Shown in pieces: positions 18,807-27,357 of a stretch of DNA of 64,000 bases. Under the pieces are notes generated by a model. That model was given only the letters and a program-made list of their open reading frames with translations. It was not told where the DNA came from and made no database searches. The position numbers and the translations under genes are program-made. Numbering within the stretch: position 1 is the first letter of the stretch; the number at the start of each line of letters is the position of its first letter. Origin of the DNA: Bacillus sp. M6-12 (GTDB taxonomy: Bacteria > Bacillota > Bacilli > Bacillales > DSM-1321); the NCBI RefSeq assembly GCF_002860285.1, contig NZ_PGVF01000003.1:1-64000 (forward strand), read 5' to 3'.

Positions 18807-19065
18807 AACAATAAGTATATCTTTAAATAACCTTGGATAAATATTGATAAAAATATCAACAGAAGCCATATTTAACATTTTTCAACTTACACTATCTAAA
18901 AATTATTTCAAAGCAGATTTAGATCCAATCCTTCTTGGGCCTTTTATTGACAAATTATACATGTTACATGCGGTTAGGATTTCCAATAATGAGCCTCCAA
19001 ATACCCATACATATTCTCAGTCTAATGGATAAGCTTTGTATCTGTGTGCTTAATGCTGGCGACGG
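18807..19065. other. Intergenic stretch between converging genes
   Basis: No gene with a credible start, ribosome binding site and family match was found here. A 62-codon frame from a TTG at 18844 has no recognisable relatives. Confidence 0.4.
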
Positions 19066-19103
19066 GCAAAAAGATCCCAAGTGATATGCTTCACTTGGGA
19101 TCT
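19066..19103 (-). terminator. Rho-independent terminator of fabF
   Basis: Minus-strand stem AGATCCCAAGTGA / TCACTTGGGATCT followed by TTTTTGCC, 18 bases after the fabF stop. Confidence 0.92.
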
Positions 19104-19121
19104 CTATTGGGAGCGAGTTTG

Positions 19122-20360
19122 TTATTTGTATTTTTTAAACACTAATGAAGCGTTGTGGCCGCCAAAACCTAATGAGTTGGACAATACAACATTCAGGTTT
19201 GCTTTGCGTGCTGTATTTGGAACATAGTCCAGATCCAGCTCTTCGTCGGGATTGTCATAATTTATGGTTGGCGGCATAATGCCTTCTTTCAAGGCCAGTA
19301 AGGAAAAAATCGCTTCAATTGCACCGGCGGCACCAAGTGTATGCCCTGTCATTGATTTGGTTGAGCTTACTCCTAATTGGTAAGCATGCGGGCCAAACAC
19401 TTCCTTGATTGCCAGGGTTTCATACAGGTCATTGTATTGGGTTGAGGTGCCATGGGCATTTATATAGTGCACTTGTTCGGGAATAATGCCGGCGTCCTTC
19501 AATGCAAGTCCCATAGCGCGCTGGGCACCTTCCCCATCAGGTGCTGGAGAAGTAATATGGTAAGCGTCCCCCGTAGCTCCGTATCCGGCTAGTTCTCCGT
19601 ATATTTTTGCTCCGCGTGCGAGTGCATGTTCCATTTCTTCCAAAATAACAATTCCTGCACCCTCTGCAATGACAAAACCGTCACGGTTCTTCGAAAACGG
19701 ACGGCTAGCCGTTGTTGGATCAGGATTTGTTGATAATGCGGTCATGTTGGAAAAACCAGCCACACTCATTTCGGTTATCGAGGCTTCGGTCCCTCCTGCA
19801 ATCATCATATCCACTTCTCCGTTTTGAATGACCCGTAATGCATCACCAATACTATTAGCACCGGAAGCACAGGCCGTGACAGAGCAATTATTAATCCCCT
19901 TAGCCCCCAATTCAATGGAAACCCGGCCTGCTGCCATGTCAGGAATAAACATCGGGATAGTGAATGGGTTCACACGTTTAGGGCCTCGGGCCATGAAGCG
20001 CTTATGCTGCTCTTCAAACTCTCCCAATCCCCCTATTCCAGACCCAATCCATACTCCAACCCGTTCCGGAGCTATATTTTTTCCTACTATAACACCCGCA
20101 TCTTCAGCAGCCATCTTGCTTGCAGCAATTGCAAACTGTGAAAACCTGCCCATTCTTCGTGCTTCTTTTCCGTCAACGTATTGTTCCGGGACAAAGTCTT
20201 TTACTTCCCCCGCTACTTTTACATTAAACTGCTCCACATCAATCCGGGTCATGCGTGTAATTCCTGAAATGCCGGCCTTGATTTTTTCCCAGGCCGCAAA
20301 TACATTGTTTGCTAATGGTGTTACAGCTCCAATCCCTGTTATAACAACTCTTTTTCTCAT
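19122..20360 (-). CDS. fabF: Beta-ketoacyl-ACP synthase II
   Basis: FabF elongates fatty acyl-ACP by condensation with malonyl-ACP. The 412 residues carry the complete Cys-His-His triad: Cys164 in [10 protein letters not shown], His303 in [11 protein letters not shown] and His340 in [13 protein letters not shown]. Length and motif spacing are those of the Bacillus FabF. Unlike the usual fabHA-fabF operon, no fabH lies upstream; the gene stands alone behind its own FapR-controlled promoter. It could be a second FabF paralogue. An AGGAG site precedes the ATG. Confidence 0.95.
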   Translation of the reverse strand: MRKRVVITGIGAVTPLANNVFAAWEKIKAGISGITRMTRIDVEQFNVKVAGEVKDFVPEQYVDGKEARRMGRFSQFAIAASKMAAEDAGVIVGKNIAPERVGVWIGSGIGGLGEFEEQHKRFMARGPKRVNPFTIPMFIPDMAAGRVSIELGAKGINNCSVTACASGANSIGDALRVIQNGEVDMMIAGGTEASITEMSVAGFSNMTALSTNPDPTTASRPFSKNRDGFVIAEGAGIVILEEMEHALARGAKIYGELAGYGATGDAYHITSPAPDGEGAQRAMGLALKDAGIIPEQVHYINAHGTSTQYNDLYETLAIKEVFGPHAYQLGVSSTKSMTGHTLGAAGAIEAIFSLLALKEGIMPPTINYDNPDEELDLDYVPNTARKANLNVVLSNSLGFGGHNASLVFKKYK

Positions 20361-20385
20361 TTATAATCTCCTCGATTTATGGCAG

Positions 20386-20447
20386 TAATAAAGACTAGGT
20401 CCTAATATCTCCTATTTATTATAAACATGTTTAGGTAAAAAAGTGAA
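20386..20447 (-). promoter_or_regulatory. fabF promoter with FapR operator
   Basis: On the minus strand TTCACT (20442-20447) and TATAAT (20418-20423) stand 18 bp apart. Immediately downstream, over the expected start site, is ATTAGGACCTAGTCTTTAT (about 20388-20406), close to the FapR box ATTAGTACCTAGTCTTAAT that represses fatty-acid and phospholipid genes in Bacillus until malonyl-CoA accumulates. Confidence 0.82.
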
Positions 20448-20594
20448 TAGAATGATTCCCGGATTCTCAATTCCTTCTTTATGTGTGGAAGGCTTTATAA
20501 AAAACCTTTCCAGCGGGTATACGCCTCATTATTGGCGAAGCAGCCGAATATTTCAGATGCCAAGAGCCAAAATAACACAAAAGGAGATGATACA

Positions 20595-21071
20595 ATGAAA
20601 CATCTAATGGCTTATGCGATAAAATTTGTCGCAACCTTCATTTTGCTGGGCATCATCTTGGGAGCATTTTTTAACTATTCTTTCACAGATGTTTTGCTGA
20701 TTACCTTTGTACTGACGCTGGCTGGCTATATCATCGGCGATTTGCTGATATTACCTAGAACAAACAACTCTGTGGCTTCAGCTGCTGATTTTGGTATAGC
20801 ATTCCTAGTTGTTTTATGGCTGAGCAACTACATTACCTATGAAGACGATTTAATCACAGCTTCCTTAGTTTCTGCCATAGCTGTTACTTTAATGGAATTC
20901 CTTTACCATAAGATTGTTGCAAGGATTGACCCAATGCAAGCTGAAGAAACAGGCGGGAATGTTGAGAGAAACCAGTACCAGACGGAGGCCTCAGAAGAAT
21001 TGGCACCTGTCAGGCAGGATGTTAGAAGTCAGGATACTGACGAAATGGATAATAACAATCAGAATAAATAA
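20595..21071 (+). CDS. DUF2512 family membrane protein (YndM-like), copy 2
   Basis: This 158-residue paralogue of the protein at 14222 has four membrane helices (about residues 5-110, with YIIGDLLILPRTNNSVAS after helix 2) and a long acidic, Gln/Asn-rich C-terminal tail. I take the ATG at 20595 because AAAAGGAGATGATACA precedes it; an in-frame extension to 20481 would have no ribosome binding site. The function is unknown. Two copies within 6.5 kb suggest an old duplication. Confidence 0.8.
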   Translation: MKHLMAYAIKFVATFILLGIILGAFFNYSFTDVLLITFVLTLAGYIIGDLLILPRTNNSVASAADFGIAFLVVLWLSNYITYEDDLITASLVSAIAVTLMEFLYHKIVARIDPMQAEETGGNVERNQYQTEASEELAPVRQDVRSQDTDEMDNNNQNK

Positions 21072-21078
21072 TTTCCCT

Positions 21079-21107
21079 GAGCTGGCACCTGCTGTGCCAG
21101 CTCTTTC
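21079..21107 (+). terminator. Rho-independent terminator after YndM-like gene 2
   Basis: A 10-bp stem GAGCTGGCAC / GTGCCAGCTC followed by TTTCC, 8 bases after the stop. Confidence 0.85.
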
Positions 21108-21191
21108 CTATTTACAGAACAATTTTTAAAATAATCGGACAGTTTGTCTCATACCTTTAAAGTAAACATTGTAATTAGGGAGTGAGACACC

Positions 21192-22523
21192 ATGAATTCC
21201 TTTTTCAAAGGAACCATCATTTTAATCGTTGCCGCCTTTTTCAGTGAGTGTATAGAGTTCTTTGTCAATATGATACTTGCCAGGGAGCTTAGAGAATCTG
21301 GAATGGGTCTTTATATGTCAATATTGCCGGTTGTTATCATGGTAATGGTCATTGCCAGCCTGGAGATGCCAATATCGATCTCCAAGTTTATCGCTGAGAA
21401 TAACCGCAATCTCCATTATCATTTTCTTCAGCATGCCTTTCATTTAGCCGTATTTGTAATGCTGGCTATTGCTGGCATTACTGTATTGCTCCTATCTTTT
21501 CCGTCTGTTTTGGCTGGATACCATCCATATGTAAAATGGCTTTTAATTGGTTTGATTCCCATTGCCGCCATTTCTTCCATCGCGAAAGGATATTTTATCG
21601 GCGTGCAGCAGATGGGAAAAATAGCTTTTTCTAATTTTCTTAGAAAAATATTTCAATTTGGAATGCTTTTGATTATTTTTCATTTTTTTGATTATGATCA
21701 GGAAAAAGCGCTGTTTGTCACTCTCAGCGCCTTAATTGGAAGTGAATTAATTGTATTCCTTTACCTGATCAGCCTGTTTATCATCCACATTCAAATTATG
21801 AAAAAATCGCCTCATACACTAATGTCAGGAAAAAACGCCCGGCAAAAGCTGCTCGCCGTTTCTTTGCCAACTGTGGGGCTGCGCATTTTCCATGCTATAA
21901 CCAATGCGGTACAGCCGTTTCTAATCCAGTTTGTTCTTATTTCTGCAGGCTTTGGTGCATTAACAGCGACGGAGCATTTTGGAATGCTGACCGGAGTGGC
22001 GATGACGATTGGTTTTTTTCCGGCATTTATCGCCCATTCCCTTATGATTATGCTCATCCCAAACGTCTCAGATGCATATGCAAAAAGGGATATGGAAAAA
22101 TTAAGAAATCTTCTCCAGCAGTCCATGCTGTTTACGATGTGTTACGGAATCCCTTCTGTTCTTGCCATGTATATATTCGCAGAGCCCTTAACAGCCCTGT
22201 TTTTTTCTTCTTCTGCAGCAGCACTCTATTTAAAGCTTTTATGGCCGTATTTCCTCTTCCATTTCCTGGTTATCCCAATGCAGGCTTATTTAATAGGTCT
22301 GGGGCTGGTTAAAGATGCTCTTCTCCATTCAGTATGGTCCCATATCATTTCCTTTTCTGTCATGTTCGCACTTGGCTCGCAGCCATCATTGAATATGGCG
22401 GGGATTATAGTTGGAATGAATGCTGGTATAGTATTGCTGACAATGCTTCATTACTTGACTATCTGCAAAAAAATTGGTATTTCACTTTTACTCACAAAAC
22501 CAAGGGAAAATTTCTATACATAA
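21192..22523 (+). CDS. SpoVB/YkvU-type polysaccharide flippase (MOP superfamily)
   Basis: The 443-residue protein has about 12 to 14 membrane helices and belongs to the multidrug/oligosaccharidyl-lipid/polysaccharide (MOP) exporter superfamily. It begins with an amphipathic N-terminal helix, then the VNMILARELRESGMGLYMSI segment typical of SpoVB-like proteins. B. subtilis has SpoVB and the sigma-E-controlled paralogue YkvU of similar length; by overall feel this is closer to YkvU. Such proteins move lipid-linked precursors across the membrane, for example for the spore cortex. A GGGAGTGAGACACC site precedes the ATG. Bases 22524-22745 downstream hold no supported gene. Confidence 0.8.
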   Translation: MNSFFKGTIILIVAAFFSECIEFFVNMILARELRESGMGLYMSILPVVIMVMVIASLEMPISISKFIAENNRNLHYHFLQHAFHLAVFVMLAIAGITVLLLSFPSVLAGYHPYVKWLLIGLIPIAAISSIAKGYFIGVQQMGKIAFSNFLRKIFQFGMLLIIFHFFDYDQEKALFVTLSALIGSELIVFLYLISLFIIHIQIMKKSPHTLMSGKNARQKLLAVSLPTVGLRIFHAITNAVQPFLIQFVLISAGFGALTATEHFGMLTGVAMTIGFFPAFIAHSLMIMLIPNVSDAYAKRDMEKLRNLLQQSMLFTMCYGIPSVLAMYIFAEPLTALFFSSSAAALYLKLLWPYFLFHFLVIPMQAYLIGLGLVKDALLHSVWSHIISFSVMFALGSQPSLNMAGIIVGMNAGIVLLTMLHYLTICKKIGISLLLTKPRENFYT

Positions 22524-22750
22524 TAAATGCGAAAAACGTCTAAAAGAAGAAAGTGGCAAACCGTTTACAACACCAGTGCAGCAGCCTGCAATCTTCGTGC
22601 AGTGGATTGCAGGTTCACAAGCTGCCAATTTGTTTCAACCGATGCCTCGTTTCCCCTTTTCTGCTTTCCAGCATGCCGGATTTTTACAAGTAAAAAGTGC
22701 TTAGTACTCAATCGAATCATCCTGTAACCCTTACGCGCATTCTCAATAAA

Positions 22751-22781
22751 AAAATCAACCTCTGTGATGAGGTTGATTTTT
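22751..22781. terminator. Bidirectional terminator
   Basis: Perfect 12-bp stem AAAATCAACCTC / GAGGTTGATTTT with T runs on both strands, 5 bases past the stop of the leftward repeat-protein gene. Confidence 0.88.
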
Positions 22782-22785
22782 ACTT

Positions 22786-23208
22786 CTATACTTCTTCTCC
22801 TGCTTCTTCTTCCCTTTGATTATTGTTACCGATGTTAATATTAAGATCCGGATCAAAATTGAGGTAAGCTTTTGGATTGATTTGTGTCTTCGGGCTAACT
22901 TCAATTTGAGTCATCGGGCTGATTTCCAGTTCGGGATTGATTTGTGTCATAGGATTGAATTCAAAATTTGGATTAATTTCAATATCTGTTTCCGGGTTAA
23001 ATTCCAGATGAGGATTCATTTGCAAAAATGGATTGAACTGCAGAAACGGCATCCCCATCAGCTCCCAATTCTCATATCCCTTCATCCAATGCTTTCTGAC
23101 CTTCTTTACGTAATGATGGTATGTGTTCAGATCTTGTGCCTGCTTCATTTTTTGAAAATAATAATTCAGTTTTCCTAAATGCTGCGCTAATTTATTTTGT
23201 GTGTTCAT
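22786..23208 (-). CDS. Asn-Pro hexapeptide-repeat protein (unknown family)
   Basis: I do not recognise this 140-residue protein. The N-terminal 50 residues are basic and helical (KLNYYFQKMKQAQDL, VKKVRKHWMKGYENW). From about residue 56 to 128 it is built from some eleven short units of the form hydrophobic-(N/S/D)-P-x-x-(Q/E/N): FNPFLQ, MNPHLE, FNPETDIE, INPNFE, FNPMTQ, INPELE, ISPMTQIE, VSPKTQ, INPKAYLN, FDPDLN. Most are 6 and some 8 residues long. The regular spacing suggests an extended beta or solenoid-like structure. It has no signal peptide. It ends with NNNQREEEAGEEV. A GGAGGGG site precedes the ATG, and a strong terminator follows. Confidence 0.75.
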   Translation of the reverse strand: MNTQNKLAQHLGKLNYYFQKMKQAQDLNTYHHYVKKVRKHWMKGYENWELMGMPFLQFNPFLQMNPHLEFNPETDIEINPNFEFNPMTQINPELEISPMTQIEVSPKTQINPKAYLNFDPDLNINIGNNNQREEEAGEEV

Positions 23209-23299
23209 GGAAATACCCCTCCAAAAATATTTATGGTCTATCGTACCTTTTTACAATATGACCGATACAACTGATTTGTTTGGGTATGAGTCTAGAAAA

Positions 23300-23331
23300 G
23301 AAAAATAGCCCGAGGTCTCCAACCATGGGCT
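23300..23331 (-). terminator. Rho-independent terminator of the permuted hydrolase gene
   Basis: Minus-strand stem AGCCC / GGGCT with a partly paired 15-base interior, followed by ATTTTTC. Confidence 0.65.
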
Positions 23332-23339
23332 TGTTATAG

Positions 23340-24128
23340 TCATGTATTAAGATGAAAAGCAAAATCATGATGTTTGTAAATCAATGTAAAGTTTTCATCC
23401 TGGCTTAAACCTGTTTCTAAATCTTCAGGTGAAAATAAAAAATAATCATTATAAAACTTGTAATGACCTCCATAGTAATAGGATAACCATATGAGTTTTG
23501 AACAGTAAATGGATTCCCATAGGTCATCCAGCGGAGTTTTCGCAGTAAAAGAAAAGACAGGATTTTTCTTTCCTTTTGCTGCATTGTCTTGAAAGGCGGC
23601 AAAATATGAAAGAGCAAAATTTGCCGCTCCCTTTCCCATTTCATCTGATTTAGGGCGATAATGGGCATATAGCGGATGGGCAGCGGTAAACTGTTCAATC
23701 GTGTCTTTTTTGATGTAAGGACGAATAATTATAGCCTCGACAACATGGCTATCGTCTACAACAATTGCTGAGTGTCCCATATAACCCGGGGGGAATCCAT
23801 TCACATTGTCACTTGCAACAAGAATATCTCCCGGCTTAAAGTCCTGCCCAAGATTCCTCGACGTATCACTATTAAACTGAAATCGATTGACATACCCTAT
23901 TGCTTCTTTGTTTTGCAGGAAAGATCCCGAAACCGTAAGACGATGGGTTCCATTACCTAAACTGCTTGTATCAAAGTACATCTCAGAACGCGGGTAAAAC
24001 TGTCCGATACAATGCTGGTCCACGAAAAGATAAAAAGGCAAAAAACGAACTTCACCTTTCATTTTTAATTTTAAAATATTGCCCATTTGATAGATTTGAA
24101 AAAGATTAGTATTCACTGTTATCACCAC
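23340..24128 (-). CDS. Circularly permuted NlpC/P60-type (YiiX/YycO-like) cysteine hydrolase
   Basis: The 262-residue protein has an N-terminal beta domain (residues 1-90), then a permuted papain-like fold. FKPGDILVAS (97-106) comes first, then the catalytic His119 in GYMGHSAIVVDD. The catalytic Cys209 is near the end, in SIYCSKLIWLSYYYG. His before Cys is the order of the permuted NlpC/P60 families (YycO, YiiX), which hydrolyse amide or ester bonds in cell-wall peptides, lipids or bacteriocins. There is no signal peptide, so the location is unclear. The start is an ATG behind a GGGTGGTGATAAC context. Confidence 0.72.
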   Translation of the reverse strand: MVITVNTNLFQIYQMGNILKLKMKGEVRFLPFYLFVDQHCIGQFYPRSEMYFDTSSLGNGTHRLTVSGSFLQNKEAIGYVNRFQFNSDTSRNLGQDFKPGDILVASDNVNGFPPGYMGHSAIVVDDSHVVEAIIIRPYIKKDTIEQFTAAHPLYAHYRPKSDEMGKGAANFALSYFAAFQDNAAKGKKNPVFSFTAKTPLDDLWESIYCSKLIWLSYYYGGHYKFYNDYFLFSPEDLETGLSQDENFTLIYKHHDFAFHLNT

Positions 24129-24186
24129 CCACCCATACTATATTCAGGGTGGGCTAATGTGGTGATAGATGTTTGAAAAGGGATGT

Positions 24187-25020
24187 TTATTTTACATCAA
24201 TACTTGTTAACATATTTTGGCCGTTCTCATTTTTATAATAGGACACTATAACCCTTCCATTTTCAGGAATGCTCTCCCAATCAACATTCTTCACATTTCC
24301 AATTTGCAGTGGCAGAGTTTCCATTTCCGTATTTACATGAATGGTAATGTCGTCAATTTTACCGGCATAAGCCCCTTCTGCTTTGATGATGTCCTCCTGC
24401 TTTTCCATCTTCATTTCAATATAAGTTAAAACGTACTGCTCTTCATTATTTATAAAATATTCGATGATAACAGGTGAATTATCTGGAATGCCGTCCCAGT
24501 TAAAATCCTTAACCATCCCATCCTGCAAACCTAATGTTTCATTGCCTGTATTTATTTCTACCGAATTGCCATCGATCCGGCCTGTGTATATCCCTTCCGT
24601 CCTTATGACTTTAGCCTTTTTTGCTGCAGCATCCTGGCTACTTTTTTCTATATTATTTTCTTGAGAGTGAGTGATTTCAAATTTCGTTAGTATATTTTGG
24701 CCTTTATTATTTTTGTAATAGCTGATTATAACAGGTGCCTTTTCCTCAATGCTGCTCCAATCTATTCCTTCTACTTCTCCTAGTTGCAGTGCCATTGTTT
24801 CTGAATCAGTAATTACTTCAATCGAATTCCCATCAATTTGTCCTGAATAGGCAGCCTCTTCTTTAATAATTTCCTTTTTCTCAGTATCGCTGCTGCTCTC
24901 TTTGTTTTCCTTTACTTCAGTGTGGGTTTCTTTTTGCTTTACTTCCTGTTTAGCCGTATTTCCGCATGCTGCAAGTGCAAGGGATAAACAAATTATAAAA
25001 ACAAGACTTAATTTTTTCAT
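24187..25020 (-). CDS. Lipoprotein with three tandem repeats
   Basis: The ATG at 25018-25020 follows AGAGGTGG. A lipoprotein signal (KKLSLVFIICLSLALAAC, lipobox LAAC) is followed by a charged Lys/Glu linker. Three copies of a unit of about 70 residues follow: AYSGQIDGNSIEVITDSE...ISYYKNNKGQNILTKFE, then IYTGRIDGNSVEINTGNE...EYFINNEEQYVLTYIE, then AYAGKIDDITIHVNTEME...SYYKNENGQNMLTSID. Each unit is a small beta-rich domain. It should be anchored to the outer face of the membrane. The family and role are unknown. Confidence 0.8.
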   Translation of the reverse strand: MKKLSLVFIICLSLALAACGNTAKQEVKQKETHTEVKENKESSSDTEKKEIIKEEAAYSGQIDGNSIEVITDSETMALQLGEVEGIDWSSIEEKAPVIISYYKNNKGQNILTKFEITHSQENNIEKSSQDAAAKKAKVIRTEGIYTGRIDGNSVEINTGNETLGLQDGMVKDFNWDGIPDNSPVIIEYFINNEEQYVLTYIEMKMEKQEDIIKAEGAYAGKIDDITIHVNTEMETLPLQIGNVKNVDWESIPENGRVIVSYYKNENGQNMLTSIDVK

Positions 25021-25192
25021 ATTAACCACCTCTTATTTTCTCTTTTCAAACATTTGACGTGATTAATGAATCATTCGTTACATGAAAAATTGGCGACTAT
25101 GCACTTTCCTGGAAATTTTGAACTTTATGGAATGCAGCTTTAATCAAACTGTCCAGTTGGTTTTGTTTATCGTTAAATTAATCCGCATTTCG

Positions 25193-26135
25193 CTAAGCAT
25201 GAAACTTCCAATAGCCAAACATTGTATATACCATTAGCAAAGCTCCGCAAAAGGTTAGAATATAGCTGATTGATACTCCTATAGACAGCAGCAAGGAAGT
25301 AAAAGCAAATGATAATGGTGCTAAACCGTTAGAAGCAGCAGTATTAATGCCCTGAACCCTGCCCATTTGCTCTGGCATAGTATTTTCCTGGATAAGTGAT
25401 CTCATAGGAATATCTCCGGCAGCGATTAAAAATCCGATCGTTCCTGTAATCACGATGAGCTGCCATAACGATCCGGCGTGGCCAAAAAGGATAAAGACAA
25501 ATCCCATGATAAACAAGCAGATTAACGAAATTTTCCCCCTCTTTTTTCTTGGATTCCATAAAGCAATCATAAAACCGCCCAGAACCATTCCGGTGGAAAT
25601 AGCTCCCTGCACAAAACTTAACGCTGAAGCATTTCCTTTAAGCACCTCATTCACAATGATCGGCCCAGCGAGCCCTCCAGGCCCGGTAATGCACAGGTTG
25701 ACGATAATCCCCATAGCCATGCTGCTTAAAGGAAGCAAAGAGGCAATAATGTCACCGATATGAACGGTTAATGCAGCCCGGTACATATGTGATGTATAGG
25801 AATAGGCAGTCGGGGGAGGAAAGAATTTCTCCTTTTCCTCATCAGTAATCCCAAGCAGTTTTGAAAACATTTCATGCAAGGCCAATTCTGCCTGATACGT
25901 TCCTTGGGTATGTGCCGCCATTCTTGAAGTAGTATGGAGTCCTCTGCATTTGCTGCTGCAAGGTCTTGGACTCTGGCAAAATGGGATAAATAATAGGCAT
26001 CCTGCATGACATAAAATTTAAAGCACTCAAGTGATAATGTGCCTTCCCCAATCCCTTTCACAAATGGGTGGTTAATGCTTGCTTCCCAAATATCATCGGC
26101 CGCCTACCGGACTTCCTTTGATAACTCATGTATTT
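25193..26135 (-). pseudogene. tenA (thiaminase II) remnant fused to the C-terminal half of an MFS transporter
   Basis: Reading leftward, TenA-type sequence starts at about 26135 without an intact start, meets a TAG at 26104-26106, then continues as ADDIWEASINHPFVKGIGEG and FYVMQDAYYLSHFARVQDL. At about 25925 it shifts frame and carries on as MAAHTQGTYQAELALHEMF, then PTAYSYTSHMYRA and IIASLLP. At that point, where TenA should read CYWLYYE, the frame passes directly into LSSMAMGIIVNLCITGPGGL and the second half of a DHA3-like MFS transporter with five or six membrane helices (junction near 25729). Three separate lesions plus a deletion fusion make this non-functional as TenA. The 242-codon fused frame to 25193 is intact and could still be translated. 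Confidence 0.85.
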
Positions 26136-26276
26136 CCTGCTCTCGCACTGAACCTATCTCACCTGACAAGAATTCGATGCAAGAAGAATCTGCTCAATTA
26201 CCCCTGTGTACAAGTACAAAAAAAACAGTTTTTAGGAAAAAACCCTTCCGTACAAGAAGCGTATCCCTCTACATTT

Positions 26277-26316
26277 GCAAAAAAGCCACTTTCCTAATAC
26301 TGCAAAGAAAGTGGCT
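26277..26316 (-). terminator. Expression-platform terminator of the TPP riboswitch
   Basis: Minus-strand stem AGCCACTTTC / GAAAGTGGCT followed by TTTTTTGC. Its 5' arm (CCACTTTC) can pair instead with the riboswitch 3' end (GGGAAGTGG), the usual terminator/antiterminator choice of Bacillus thiamine genes. Confidence 0.8.
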
Positions 26317-26355
26317 TAGTTTTTGAAAAACCAAAGACCCTCATTAACCAAAACT

Positions 26356-26420
26356 CCACTTCCCTACGCTGATTTATAACAGATCAGGTTCCAAGAGTCT
26401 TAAGCTAAAGGGTTCAATTA
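26356..26420 (-). promoter_or_regulatory. TPP riboswitch (THI box), 5' half missing
   Basis: On the minus strand GACTCTTGGAACCTGATCTG then ATCAGCGTAGGGAAGTGG match the conserved 3' half of the TPP aptamer nearly base for base. The 5' elements (the CCACT arm of P1, the GGGGTGC block and CTGAGA) are absent. Instead the sequence runs directly into the end of the short-chain dehydrogenase gene, whose stop codon is at 26425-26427. The element points at the tenA remnant, its expected target. Without the pyrimidine-binding CTGAGA arm it should not sense TPP. Confidence 0.85.
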
Positions 26421-26424
26421 AATT

Positions 26425-27222
26425 CTAGACCCCTGTTGTTTGCCCACCATCAATGATAAATTCTGTACCTGTTATAGATGATACACTGTTAGAACATAGC
26501 AGGAGTGTCATTTTTGCAATTTCATCAGGATCTACATATTTTCTCAAAGGTATAGAGGAATATACTCCTTCCTTTTCTTCCTGTAAAGAAATACCTTTTG
26601 CTTGTGCCCTTTGAATCGCGAGCCTTTCTGCCCTTTCTGTTGCTGTAACCCCTGGAGAAATGGCGTTTATCCGAACGTTATGTGCTGCCAGCTCTTTTGA
26701 TAACCCTTTTGTAAAATTTAGTATGGCAGCATTGGTTGTGCTGCCTGGAAGAAAAGTAGCAGATGGATTTCTCGCAGCAATCCCTATAATATTTATTATA
26801 TTGCCATCTCGTTGTTTTATCATAAAAGGAGCTATTCCTTTTACCATACGAATATAACCAAGAAACTTTAGGTTCCATGCTTCTTCAAAATCCTGGTCAG
26901 TCAGATCAAAAAAAGAACCAGCTCTTGCTGAACCTGCATTATTAACTAAAATATCAATTTTTCCGCAATGCGATACAGTTTTTTCAATGACGTTGCTGAT
27001 ATCTTCTTTCTTTGACAAGTCTCCACTTATCGTAAAAACACTGCATTTATCATTTAATCTTACTTTCTTTATCTCTTCTTCAGCCCTCTTTAATCTTTCC
27101 AATTCACGGCCAACAATAATTACATTTGCTCCTTCTTTTACAAATGCCTGGGCAATTGCAAGGCCAATCCCCGCACTTCCACCTGTAATAATCGCATTTT
27201 TATTGTTTAGATTAAAATCCAT
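26425..27222 (-). CDS. SDR-family protein with an altered active site
   Basis: The Rossmann fold is clear: the NAD(P)-binding TGGSAGIG near residue 14, NNAGSA at about 93, and the C-terminal SITGTEFIIDGGQ. The start is the ATG at 27220-27222 behind AGGAGGTAG; the frame is open 32 codons further, but without a site. The catalytic Tyr-xxx-Lys of classical SDRs is not where expected: the region reads PSATFLPGSTTNAAILNFTKG, with Gly and Asn in place of Tyr and Lys. The protein may therefore bind the cofactor but catalyse differently. It is the last (leftmost) gene of the catabolic cluster. Confidence 0.8.
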   Translation of the reverse strand: MDFNLNNKNAIITGGSAGIGLAIAQAFVKEGANVIIVGRELERLKRAEEEIKKVRLNDKCSVFTISGDLSKKEDISNVIEKTVSHCGKIDILVNNAGSARAGSFFDLTDQDFEEAWNLKFLGYIRMVKGIAPFMIKQRDGNIINIIGIAARNPSATFLPGSTTNAAILNFTKGLSKELAAHNVRINAISPGVTATERAERLAIQRAQAKGISLQEEKEGVYSSIPLRKYVDPDEIAKMTLLLCSNSVSSITGTEFIIDGGQTTGV

Positions 27223-27357
27223 AAAACTACCTCCTAATCTTACAGTTTCTTTATTGTTTCCTGCTACACTGGACCCTAATTCCCCTAAGCTGCCATTCTT
27301 CTTTTTTTCTCGCTTCAATAAGCGCTAGTATCATTGCATCAAAAAATCCGGCAGCCA

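Noticed and set aside
18844-19032. A 62-codon rightward frame from a TTG.
   Set aside because: No convincing ribosome binding site, no family resemblance, and it lies between convergent genes.
22474-22727. Short rightward frames after the flippase gene.
   Set aside because: They overlap the 3' end of the flippase gene or its tail and have no start signals; Cys/Phe-rich composition is typical of non-coding frames.
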